Of a stretch of DNA of 50,348 bases, positions 36,474-44,069 are shown in pieces. The position numbers were made by a program, and so were the translations under genes. Location: contig CALXCQ010000004.1 in the NCBI GenBank assembly GCA_944386835.1, positions 1-50,348 of the forward strand, written 5' to 3'. Numbering within the stretch: the stretch's first letter is position 1; every line of letters begins with the position of its first letter. The notes below the pieces were generated by a model that had not been told where the DNA came from, ran no database searches, and was given only the letters and a program-made list of their open reading frames with translations. This stretch comes from an uncultured Oscillospiraceae bacterium (GTDB taxonomy: Bacteria > Bacillota > Clostridia > Oscillospirales > Oscillospiraceae).

Positions 36474-37547
36474 TTATTGTAAAGTCACTTCCAAATATAC
36501 TGGATTGTGGTCAGTATAGACAAAGCCCAGATCCTTTGTTTCCACACTTTGAATTTCAATATTGGGGGACAATAAAAATCCATCAATCACATAGTGCTGT
36601 GTCGTTTCCGCATCATAGGGCTTGTCCAAAAGACGACAGCTGGGGGTCTGTGTATCATAAGCATATTGCCATCCCTCCGGAAGCGTAGCCTGTAACATTC
36701 CAGGCTCCCAGTCTGCTTCCCCGCGAATGGGGAATGCATCCAAAGCCCCGGGAAACGTCTGGTTAAAATCTCCACCAGCAATTACATAATTTCCTTTGGC
36801 ATATTCATTTTCTACAAATTTCCAAAACTGACGGGTCTGCTCCGCTTTTCCCTCCCCATCATCGTAGGCTTCCAAGTGAAGATTTACCAGAACCAATTCT
36901 TTCTCACTATCGTCTAAAGGTATATAGCTGACTAACAGACATCTCTTTAAATTTGCCGTACGTACCGGCCAGGAAAATGGAGACGGTAACTGAATCCGTA
37001 CGGCTTGTCTTGGGGAGAAATTTGTGAAAGTAGCCAAACCGCTATCAACTTTTCCAATGGGAGGCCATGGATAGGGTACAAAATTGCAGCGATAATTGGG
37101 TGCAAACGCACTGTTTAATTGCAATTTTTCCCAATAGTATTGCCACTGATTGATGCCAAAAGATCGCTTTGCTTCTACGTCCACTTCCTGTAAAAACACA
37201 ATATCTGCCTGCACCGTTTCCAATTCCTGTGCTATTCCCTTTAGATTGTTTTGAACTATTTCTTTTGTCTCTGGCTGGACCCCTTCGCCACCGTCCATAA
37301 AAAAGTCGGCATCCTTACCAAGTCCACCATATCCAGTATTCCAGGTAATAATCCGCAGAGTCCGGTCCTCTAAAACTTTCTGATTGTTTTGCAACGTTGC
37401 TGACTCACTTACGCCACTTTGTAACATTTCCGCCTCTTCAATAGCCTCTGGCCTATATTCTGTAACGGTCAAATATGTTACTAACCCCGTAGCCACTACA
37501 AAAATCAGTAAACAAAAAAGTACTAGAATCTTCATTCCCAGTCTCAT
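36474..37547 (-). CDS. Membrane-anchored endonuclease/exonuclease/phosphatase-fold protein
   Basis: 357 aa. A single hydrophobic helix at residues 5-30 (MKILVLFCLLIFVVATGLV) is an uncleaved signal anchor, placing the catalytic domain outside. That domain has ITWNTGYG, FLQEVD, LVNLHLEA, GGDFNQ and YTDHNPV, the EEP-fold metal and catalytic motifs shared by DNase I, sphingomyelinase and phosphoesterases. GGAGACG precedes the ATG. The substrate could be a nucleic acid or a phospholipid and cannot be settled. Confidence 0.85.
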   Translation of the reverse strand: MRLGMKILVLFCLLIFVVATGLVTYLTVTEYRPEAIEEAEMLQSGVSESATLQNNQKVLEDRTLRIITWNTGYGGLGKDADFFMDGGEGVQPETKEIVQNNLKGIAQELETVQADIVFLQEVDVEAKRSFGINQWQYYWEKLQLNSAFAPNYRCNFVPYPWPPIGKVDSGLATFTNFSPRQAVRIQLPSPFSWPVRTANLKRCLLVSYIPLDDSEKELVLVNLHLEAYDDGEGKAEQTRQFWKFVENEYAKGNYVIAGGDFNQTFPGALDAFPIRGEADWEPGMLQATLPEGWQYAYDTQTPSCRLLDKPYDAETTQHYVIDGFLLSPNIEIQSVETKDLGFVYTDHNPVYLEVTLQ

Positions 37548-37645
37548 TCCATCGTCTCCAATTTCTAAAAACTCTGCATTCTTTTAACCTCGATTATAAA
37601 AGCATTTGAGGCAATTGACAACATTTCGTTCTAATTTCTCAAGAA

Positions 37646-37674
37646 TTGACAGTTAACACAAAAAAGATTATAGT
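37646..37674 (+). promoter_or_regulatory. Promoter of the SLH protein gene
   Basis: TTGACA (37646-37651), 17-base spacer, TATAGT (37669-37674). It lies 50 bases before the SLH protein ATG and overlaps the longer in-frame ORF start, which rules out that upstream start. Confidence 0.8.
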
Positions 37675-37723
37675 GGATATACTAATGAGACTGACAGTCT
37701 TTGACTTTGTATGGAGTGTTTTT

Positions 37724-38533
37724 ATGAAAAATCGCATATTCTCTCTTTTGCTTGCAATCTGCTTGACAATCTGTTGCACAGTTCCAGTTCTGGGGCAAAC
37801 CAGTTTGAATTATACAGATAAAGCGCAGATACTCTATCCGGAAAGCGTCCAACTTCTAACCCAATTGGGAATAATTTCCGGCTTCCCGGATAACTCTTTC
37901 CGGCCTGAAGAAACGATAACCCGTGCGCAAATGGCAAAAATTATCACTTCCCTGCTCCTGTCAGAAGAAGATCTTGCAACCTTGGAAGTTAGATCCGGCG
38001 TCTTTATCGATGTAGATTTGGCAAATGGAACTTCTGCACACTGGGCTGCTCCCTATATCTATTGGTGCTACGAACAGGGAATTCTTCATGGTGATGGGCT
38101 CATAGAAGCAAATCAAATGACAACTTTTCGGCCGGATGACCCTGTTACAGGTGTGGAAGCTGCCAAAATGCTGCTGATCGCCTTGGGATATGGGGCCGAT
38201 GAAGAAGAGCTGGTTGGGGAAAACTGGGCCAAGCATACCAATAGCCTGGCCAAAAGTATCGGTCTTTACACTGACTATCTGGAGGAATATTCCGCACCTT
38301 TGCGCCGGGATGCCGCATGTCTTCTGAGTTGTAATGCTCTCCAGGCAACACCAGTAAAGTCCTATCAAACAGATGTCAATGGGGCAACCATGCGAATTAT
38401 GGATTCGCAAACACTTCTGGAACGCCATTTCCCGGATGCTACCAAAGCCACTCCGCACTCTTCTTTTTCGGATTCCGAAATGACGCAGGTTACAGATTCC
38501 CAAAACAGTACTCCCATAGATTCCCAGCCCTAG
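37724..38533 (+). CDS. Secreted SLH-domain protein
   Basis: 269 aa. A signal peptide (MKNRIFSLLLAICLTICC, cleavage near residue 25 after VLG) precedes two SLH repeats: GIISGFPDNSFRPEETITRAQMAK and GILHGDGL...FRPDDPVTGVEAAKM. SLH repeats bind secondary cell-wall polymer. The C-terminal 60 residues are Ser/Thr/Gln-rich and lack a recognisable domain. No catalytic domain is fused, so it may be a structural or linker protein of the envelope. GGAG is correctly placed. Confidence 0.85.
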   Translation: MKNRIFSLLLAICLTICCTVPVLGQTSLNYTDKAQILYPESVQLLTQLGIISGFPDNSFRPEETITRAQMAKIITSLLLSEEDLATLEVRSGVFIDVDLANGTSAHWAAPYIYWCYEQGILHGDGLIEANQMTTFRPDDPVTGVEAAKMLLIALGYGADEEELVGENWAKHTNSLAKSIGLYTDYLEEYSAPLRRDAACLLSCNALQATPVKSYQTDVNGATMRIMDSQTLLERHFPDATKATPHSSFSDSEMTQVTDSQNSTPIDSQP

Positions 38534-38567
38534 GAAAAATTTTGTCCCCACGCCTTTGCATGGAAAA

Positions 38568-38595
38568 AGTGGAGCTTTCTTAAGAAAGCTCCACT
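38568..38595 (+). terminator. Hairpin after the SLH gene
   Basis: A 28-base perfect palindrome (arms AGTGGAGCTTTCTT). The T-run is weak afterwards, so termination strength is uncertain. Confidence 0.6.
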
Positions 38596-38632
38596 CGTTG
38601 TATTGCCTTATCATTTTCACTTCGTGAGTTTG

Positions 38633-38664
38633 TCACGGATTTTCCGGGAAAACTAAGATATTAT
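38633..38664 (+). promoter_or_regulatory. Promoter region of thioredoxin 1
   Basis: TCACGGATTTTC (38633-38644), 14 bases, TATTAT (38659-38664). The -35 region is not TTGACA-like but is almost identical to that of the second thioredoxin promoter. Confidence 0.5.
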
Positions 38665-38694
38665 GTAGTAAAATCAGAACAGGAGGAACCTAAT

Positions 38695-39003
38695 ATGTCA
38701 GTGAAAACAATTACAAAAGATAATTTTGAACAAGAAGTCTTAAAAAGCACAAAGACTGTTTTGTTGGACTTTTGGGCAACTTGGTGCGGTCCTTGTCAAA
38801 TGGTTTCTCCCATTGTAGACGAAATTGCCCAAGAAAATCCTTCTATTTCCGTTGGAAAAATCAATGTAGATGAGCAGCCGGAATTGGCAGCTGCGTTTAA
38901 CATCGTCAGTATTCCAACCCTTGTGTCTATCAAAGATGGGAAAGTGCATAATCACATGGTAGGCGCTCGTCCAAAATCTCAAATCTTAGAGTTAATTAAA
39001 TAA
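38695..39003 (+). CDS. Thioredoxin (WCGPC)
   Basis: 102 aa canonical thioredoxin with FWATWCGPC (Cys31, Cys34) and the cis-Pro segment SIPT. It reduces protein disulfides using electrons from thioredoxin reductase. AGGAGG lies upstream. It is followed by a terminator and is convergent with the Crp/Fnr gene. Its N-terminus is closely similar to the second thioredoxin, so they are paralogues. Confidence 0.95.
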   Translation: MSVKTITKDNFEQEVLKSTKTVLLDFWATWCGPCQMVSPIVDEIAQENPSISVGKINVDEQPELAAAFNIVSIPTLVSIKDGKVHNHMVGARPKSQILELIK

Positions 39004-39025
39004 ATTCTTCAGTGCGGAATATAGG

Positions 39026-39064
39026 TTCATCCCGATGGGCCAACTACCTATCGGGGTGAATTTT
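39026..39064 (+). terminator. Terminator of thioredoxin 1
   Basis: TTCATCCCGAT pairs with ATCGGGGTGAA (11 bp, one G-U), then TTTTC. Abuts the stop of the convergent Crp/Fnr gene. Confidence 0.8.
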
Positions 39065-39717
39065 CATAGTAAAGACTGTAACGCCTTTTTATCCAGAATT
39101 TCTATATTTCCACGAGTAAGCGCCACAAGACCTTCCCCTTGAAAATACCGCAGCATTCTGGTTACTACTTCTCTTGCCGAGCCTAAGTGGTTTGCAATTT
39201 TTTCATGGGTTATCCGCAGGCTGCTTGTCCCTTCCAACTCCGCTTCTTCCACCAAAAAAGCTGCCAACCGCTTATCCAAACTTTTCCACATAATCTGCTC
39301 AATCAGCCACATCACTTCAGAAAAACGCGCAGCCATAATTTCGTTCGTGTAATTCGCTAAAGAAGCGGAATTTTCCATAAGATTATGATAAATTTCAGCG
39401 GGTATTACCCACATGTCTGAGTCTTTTTCCGCTTCGATAATCAGTTCAAATTGGATGTTTGTCATGATGCAGGAAGCGGAAAACAAACAAACATCTCCCG
39501 GGAACAAGCGATAAAGCGTCACTTCTTTTCCCTCGTCTGACAAAATATACGCTCTTAGTTGGCCGGTTTGTACCAGTAGAAGTCCTACACAATCTGCAGA
39601 ACCATTATGTAAAATTGTCCCTTTTTGTGCAAATCGCTTCCCCGCAGAATTCTGTAAAACTTCTCGCTCCTGGATGGTTAGTTTATTCCATATTGGGAAA
39701 TAATCAGACAGATCCAT
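39064..39717 (-). CDS. Crp/Fnr-family transcriptional regulator
   Basis: 217 aa. An N-terminal cyclic-nucleotide-binding-like beta roll (about 20-120, GLLLVQTGQLRAYILSDEGKEV) and a C-terminal helix-turn-helix (RITHEKIANHLGSAREVVTRML, about 168-190). It contains cysteines in DVCLFSASCIM, but not the four-cysteine FNR cluster layout. Start at 39717 is set by AGAGGTGTG upstream. It is placed among thioredoxin genes and divergent from thioredoxin 2, so a redox or oxygen-linked role is inferred. Confidence 0.9.
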   Translation of the reverse strand: MDLSDYFPIWNKLTIQEREVLQNSAGKRFAQKGTILHNGSADCVGLLLVQTGQLRAYILSDEGKEVTLYRLFPGDVCLFSASCIMTNIQFELIIEAEKDSDMWVIPAEIYHNLMENSASLANYTNEIMAARFSEVMWLIEQIMWKSLDKRLAAFLVEEAELEGTSSLRITHEKIANHLGSAREVVTRMLRYFQGEGLVALTRGNIEILDKKALQSLL

Positions 39718-39736
39718 GGCATCACACCTCTTCTTA

Positions 39737-39765
39737 ATAGTATAATACCGCCTCCTTTTTTGCAA
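39737..39765 (-). promoter_or_regulatory. Predicted promoter of the Crp/Fnr gene
   Basis: Minus strand TTGCAA (39765-39760), 17 bases, TACTAT (39742-39737). Confidence 0.6.
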
Positions 39766-39782
39766 TCTATTTATATGGTATG

Positions 39783-39823
39783 GTGATCTTATCACGGTTT
39801 TTCTCTTTGGCATGGGTTATACT
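39783..39823 (+). promoter_or_regulatory. Promoter and palindrome of thioredoxin 2
   Basis: GTGAT-CTT-ATCAC (39783-39795) overlaps TCACGGTTTTTC (39792-39803), which is followed after 14 bases by TATACT (39818-39823). The palindrome lies between the divergent crp-like gene and this promoter and is a candidate binding site. Confidence 0.45.
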
Positions 39824-39855
39824 AAATTCAACAAATGAAAAAAGGAGGTTATCCT

Positions 39856-40188
39856 ATGTCCATGAAGACGATTACAACTGATAATTTTCAAAGTGAAGTA
39901 CTTGCCTCCACAACGCCTGTCCTTCTAGATTTTTGGGCACCTTGGTGCACATACTGTAAGCGGCTTTCGCCAGTTTTAGACCGGCTCTCTCAACAATTTG
40001 GAGAAGAAATTGTGATTGGGAAAGTCAATATTGACGATAATCCACAGCTTGCTACCCAATACAATGTAGATGTGATCCCTACCTTGTTTTTCTTTCAAGA
40101 TGGTAAGCCGGGGGACAAGCTGGTTGCACCTCCATCTCAGGCACAAATTGAGAATTGGATACAGGACCAGAAAGAAGGCCGAAAATGA
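39856..40188 (+). CDS. Thioredoxin-like protein with WCTYC active site
   Basis: 110 aa thioredoxin fold. The active site is WCTYC (Cys31, Cys34) where canonical thioredoxin has WCGPC; the middle residues tune redox potential and partner choice. Strong AAGGAGG precedes the ATG at 39856; the longer frame is discounted. The cis-Pro is in VIPT. It overlaps trxB as ATGA, so it is likely a dedicated partner of that reductase. Confidence 0.92.
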   Translation: MSMKTITTDNFQSEVLASTTPVLLDFWAPWCTYCKRLSPVLDRLSQQFGEEIVIGKVNIDDNPQLATQYNVDVIPTLFFFQDGKPGDKLVAPPSQAQIENWIQDQKEGRK

Positions 40189-41114
40189 ACGCCACCAATT
40201 ATGACGTAATAATTATAGGGGGCGGACCAGGAGGTTATACAGCCGCATTGTATTGTGCTCGGGCCGGTTTGAAAACCATGGTTCTGGAAAAACTATCAGC
40301 TGGCGGCCAAATGGCAACAACTTCCCAAATTGACAATTATCCAGGATTCCCTGATGGCATCGACGGCTTTGAGCTGGGAGAAAATATGCAAAAGGGTGCG
40401 GAACGATTCGGTGCCGTCACAGAATATGCAGAAGTAACCGCCCTCTGTCTTACAACTATGCCAAAACAGGTAATGACGACCAATGGAAATTATTACGCAA
40501 ATGCAGTAATTCTTGCAATGGGTGCCAGTCCCAAACCTCTGGGAATAGAGGGAGAATCTGCTTTAGTTGGAAAAGGTGTTGCCTACTGTGCAACCTGTGA
40601 CGGAATGTATTATAAAGATAAAATCGTCAGTGTCGCTGGTGGTGGCAATTCCGCGGCAGAAGACGCCCTCACTTTATCGAAGTTGTGTAAAAAAGTTTAT
40701 TTGGTTCACAGGAGAGATTCCCTTCGGGCTACCAAAGTGTATCAATCTCTTTTAGAGAAAACTCCAAATATTGAGTTTATTTGGAACGCACAGATTGATG
40801 GATTCTTGTTAAACCCAAATTTTCAAGGCCTGTCTCTGACCGATAAAATAACAGGCCACACTTACCACCTTGCCTGTGATGGTATTTTTGTGGCTATTGG
40901 CCGCAATCCGGACACCGGCATTTTAAATGGTCAAGTAACCTTGGATTCCCAGGGGTATATTTGTGCCGATGAAACTACCCGTACCAATATTCCAGGCGTC
41001 TATGCGGTAGGTGATATACGTACAAAACCTCTACGGCAAGTGGTAACCGCCGTTTCTGACGGAGCCGTCGCTTCAAAATTCTGCGAAGAATATTTGCAAA
41101 CAATACAAAAATAG
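40185..41114 (+). CDS. trxB: Thioredoxin reductase
   Basis: 309 aa FAD/NADPH enzyme. FAD-binding GGGPGGYTAALY at the start, the redox pair CATC (about 135-138), the NADPH-binding AGGGNSAAEDAL, and the C-terminal GVYAVGDI are all present. It reduces thioredoxins with NADPH. Start at 40185 overlaps the thioredoxin 2 stop. The superoxide reductase gene follows 11 bases later. Confidence 0.95.
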   Translation: MNATNYDVIIIGGGPGGYTAALYCARAGLKTMVLEKLSAGGQMATTSQIDNYPGFPDGIDGFELGENMQKGAERFGAVTEYAEVTALCLTTMPKQVMTTNGNYYANAVILAMGASPKPLGIEGESALVGKGVAYCATCDGMYYKDKIVSVAGGGNSAAEDALTLSKLCKKVYLVHRRDSLRATKVYQSLLEKTPNIEFIWNAQIDGFLLNPNFQGLSLTDKITGHTYHLACDGIFVAIGRNPDTGILNGQVTLDSQGYICADETTRTNIPGVYAVGDIRTKPLRQVVTAVSDGAVASKFCEEYLQTIQK

Positions 41115-41125
41115 GAGGTAATTTT

Positions 41126-41509
41126 ATGGAAGATCATCGTTTTTATGTCTGTAAACACTGTGGGAATTTGGTCGGCATGATTCATAATTCTGGTGTGCCA
41201 ATCATGTGTTGCGGAGCTCCTATGACAGAGCTGGTCGCCGGCAGCGTAGATGCCAGCCAGGAAAAACATGTTCCGGTTGTAAAGGTCCAGGGAAATCAGG
41301 TCACAGTCAATGTCGGTGCCATTCCCCATCCTATGACTGAGGAACACGCTATCACTTGGGTATATTTAAAGACGCAGTCTGGCGGACAGCGAAAACTCTT
41401 AAAACCAGGTCAAGAACCCATTGTTTCTTTCTTGTTGGATCAGGATCAACCGGTTGCAGCCTATGCATACTGTAATCTGCATGGACTGTGGAAAGCGGAT
41501 ATTGAATAA
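41126..41509 (+). CDS. Desulfoferrodoxin (superoxide reductase)
   Basis: 127 aa two-domain superoxide reductase. The small domain binds Fe(Cys)4 through Cys9, Cys12, Cys28 and Cys29 (CKHC, MCCG). The main domain has EKHVP (Glu46, Lys47, His48), HPMTEEH and CNLHG (Cys116, His119), the Fe(His)4Cys site. It reduces superoxide to peroxide without making oxygen, which suits an anaerobe. AGGAGG lies upstream, and it is cotranscribed with thioredoxin 2 and trxB. Confidence 0.95.
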   Translation: MEDHRFYVCKHCGNLVGMIHNSGVPIMCCGAPMTELVAGSVDASQEKHVPVVKVQGNQVTVNVGAIPHPMTEEHAITWVYLKTQSGGQRKLLKPGQEPIVSFLLDQDQPVAAYAYCNLHGLWKADIE

Positions 41510-41581
41510 CTGCTTCGAAAAGACATTTGATCCTGTAAGTAGTCGCTGAGAATTAAAAAAGATAGTTTCCTACATTCCCGT

Positions 41582-41613
41582 AAAAAGCCAAACTCGATTG
41601 AGTTTGGCTTTTT
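41582..41613. terminator. Bidirectional terminator after the superoxide reductase
   Basis: GCCAAACTC pairs with GAGTTTGGC (9 bp, loop GATT), flanked by five A's and five T's, so it can act for both the redox operon and the leftward glutamate synthase operon. Confidence 0.85.
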
Positions 41614-41793
41614 ACACACCTAAGAATTCCCTTCCACCAAGTTAAACTTTTGTAATATGGTGCATCGGTTTATAATTCTCGTACGCTCTTTCGGAACTTT
41701 CCCTCTTTTGACAAAGGCTTAATCCACACAACCACTATTTACTCTGCCAACAGACAAATACTTATTGACAACAGCCAACATGACAACCAGGTC

Positions 41794-42516
41794 TTAATTT
41801 GCAACATACATTTGCTGATAAGGATTATTACTATCAGGTATTACCACCGTAAAGGGAGCATTTAAGATAGCTTCCATCTCTAAGCCGAATACCTGACAAA
41901 ATTTGGACAAATATTCTCTTAGCTCCGTTATATCCTCCTGGCCAGCTGGCCTTGCCGTAACTTGAGCTGGAAATTTTATATCTTTGCACGCCGAACGCAA
42001 AAACATTTTTCCGCCATGCATGCCGGTACACGGAAATGCACCTACGATTGTTCGATTTTCTGCCCCCAATCCCAAAATGACAATAATTCCTCCAGCCTGA
42101 TACTCTCCCAAAAAGCTCCCCGCTGTTCCCCCGATTACCATAAGCGGCACTTTTTCTTTATAGGCCTTCATATGGATACCCGCTCGATATCCAGCATTTC
42201 CCTTTACTAGGATTTCGCCGCCCCGCATGGCATAACCGACGGCGTCCCCAACATTCCCAAAAATAATAATTTCTCCTTCATTCATGGTATCACCGACAGC
42301 ATCCTGCCCATTGGCTTTCACCGTAATAGATGCACCATTCAAATATGCTCCGAGGGCATTTCCAGGAACTCCTTCGATGGTTAAATGGGTATCCGCCATT
42401 CCGGCAGCAAGAAAGCGCTGACCGCAGCAATTTTCTATAGTGACATCTCCGGTACTTCCTCTTATCTGTTGATTTAGTGTTTTATAATCCAGATCCTTCC
42501 CATCAATTCTGATCAT
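41794..42516 (-). CDS. Glutamate synthase GXGXG-domain subunit
   Basis: 240 aa beta-helix protein matching the C-terminal (GXGXG) domain of glutamate synthase alpha, for example MADTHLTIEGVPGNALGAYL, DAVGYAMRGGEILVKG and TAGSFLGEYQAGGIIVILG. It is structural in the complex. It is the third gene in the leftward operon. In most bacteria this is fused to the other two parts in one GltB chain; here it is separate. Confidence 0.92.
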   Translation of the reverse strand: MIRIDGKDLDYKTLNQQIRGSTGDVTIENCCGQRFLAAGMADTHLTIEGVPGNALGAYLNGASITVKANGQDAVGDTMNEGEIIIFGNVGDAVGYAMRGGEILVKGNAGYRAGIHMKAYKEKVPLMVIGGTAGSFLGEYQAGGIIVILGLGAENRTIVGAFPCTGMHGGKMFLRSACKDIKFPAQVTARPAGQEDITELREYLSKFCQVFGLEMEAILNAPFTVVIPDSNNPYQQMYVAN

Positions 42517-42563
42517 GTGATCCTATCCCCCACTTCCTGTAAATCTTAAAACTTGACTCGGTG

Positions 42564-44069
42564 TCATTCCCCGGCATGGGAAATTCCTAATATTGTAAGT
42601 TCTTTTTCCGTCAGTCCTATGCCACGAAGCATCAATCTGTTTCCTTGCAATGCCTCAATAGAATTGATGCCCATACCGCCCATCAGCTCTTTTATCTCAT
42701 GCTGCCAAGCCCTCATCAAATTGACGAGGTGGCTTTTTCCCGTGTCGGGGTCCAGGCGCTTTACCAGTTCCGGACGCTGTGTCGCAATCCCCCAGTTACA
42801 CTTCCCGCTCTGACAAGTACGGCAAAGATGACACCTCAGGGCCAAAAGCGCCGCGGTTGCAATATGGCAGGCATCTGCACCGAGGGCAATGGCTTTGACC
42901 ACATCCGAAGCGCTGCGGATACTTCCTCCCACTACAAGGGACACCTGATTTCGGATACCTTCATCCCGAAGTCTCTGATCCACTGCCGCCAAAGCCAGTT
43001 CAATTGGAATTCCCACATTGTCACGAATGCGGGTAGGCGCTGCACCAGTCCCGCCACGGAATCCATCAATTGCAATAATATCCGCGCCGCTTCTGGCAAT
43101 TCCACTGGCAATTGCAGCAATGTTGTGAACGGCAGCCACTTTCACCAGTATCGGCTTTTTATATTCCGTAGCTTCTTTCAAAGAAAAAACAAGCTGACGG
43201 AGATCTTCAATCGAATAAATATCATGGTGAGGTGCCGGTGAAATAGCATCGGTACCTTCCGGAATCATTCTGGTGCGGGAAACATCCCCAATAATTTTGG
43301 CGCCAGGCAAATGCCCCCCGATGCCGGGTTTTGCCCCTTGTCCCATTTTGATTTCAATAGCAGCTCCTGCCTGTAAATAAGCTTCATGGACTCCAAATCT
43401 GCCGGATGCCACCTGCACAATCGTATTGGCACCATAGCAATAGAAATCCTCATGCAGGCCGCCCTCACCGGTATTATAAAGCACTCCCAGTTCTGTAGCA
43501 GCTCTGGCCAGGGCTTCATGGGGATTATAGCTGATAGAACCATAACTCATAGCAGAAAACATAACCGGCATGGCCAATGCAAGTTGTGGTGGCAGTTGGC
43601 ACTGTATTTTTCCTTCCGAATCTCTCTTGATTTCCTTAGGCTTTTTGCCGAGAAAGACCCGGGTTTCCATAGGTTCCCGCAAGGGATCAATGGAGGGATT
43701 GGTTACCTGGGAGGCATTGATCAAAATTTTGTCCCAATATACCGGAAATGGTTTGGGATTTCCCATAGAAGAGAGGAGAATTCCGCCGCTATTTGCCTGT
43801 TTGTAGATTTCCCTAATGGTATCGTTTTCCCAGTTGGCATTCTCTCGAAGGGTGCAGTCACTTTTTTTGATCTTTAAAGCCCTTGTGGGACACAAAGACA
43901 CGCACCGTTGACAATTCACACATTGGAGTTCCTCGCTTACCATAAGGCCGTGTTCGGCATCAAAATGGTGCACTCCGTTTGCACATTCTCTTTCACAAAC
44001 ACGACAGGTAATACAACGTCTGTCATTGCGGACGACTTCAAATTCCGGGTACATGAATATCTGACACAT
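42564..44069 (-). CDS. Glutamate synthase FMN subunit with ferredoxin domain
   Basis: 501 aa. An N-terminal part with two cysteine clusters (CITCRVCERECANG from residue 19, and CVNCQRCVSLCP) is a 2[4Fe-4S] ferredoxin-like module. The rest is the FMN-binding alpha/beta barrel of glutamate synthase (MFSAMSYGSIS, LPGAKIIGDVSRTR, IDGFRGGTGAAP, RLRDEGIRNQVSLVVGGSI). It reductively forms two glutamates from 2-oxoglutarate and channelled ammonia. The ATG at 44069 overlaps the amidotransferase stop (TGATG). No NADPH-binding beta subunit is present. Confidence 0.93.
   Translation of the reverse strand: MCQIFMYPEFEVVRNDRRCITCRVCERECANGVHHFDAEHGLMVSEELQCVNCQRCVSLCPTRALKIKKSDCTLRENANWENDTIREIYKQANSGGILLSSMGNPKPFPVYWDKILINASQVTNPSIDPLREPMETRVFLGKKPKEIKRDSEGKIQCQLPPQLALAMPVMFSAMSYGSISYNPHEALARAATELGVLYNTGEGGLHEDFYCYGANTIVQVASGRFGVHEAYLQAGAAIEIKMGQGAKPGIGGHLPGAKIIGDVSRTRMIPEGTDAISPAPHHDIYSIEDLRQLVFSLKEATEYKKPILVKVAAVHNIAAIASGIARSGADIIAIDGFRGGTGAAPTRIRDNVGIPIELALAAVDQRLRDEGIRNQVSLVVGGSIRSASDVVKAIALGADACHIATAALLALRCHLCRTCQSGKCNWGIATQRPELVKRLDPDTGKSHLVNLMRAWQHEIKELMGGMGINSIEALQGNRLMLRGIGLTEKELTILGISHAGE

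Noticed and set aside
37646..37723. Longer start of the SLH protein
   Set aside because: It would begin on the -35 box of its own promoter, and the signal peptide starts cleanly at 37724.
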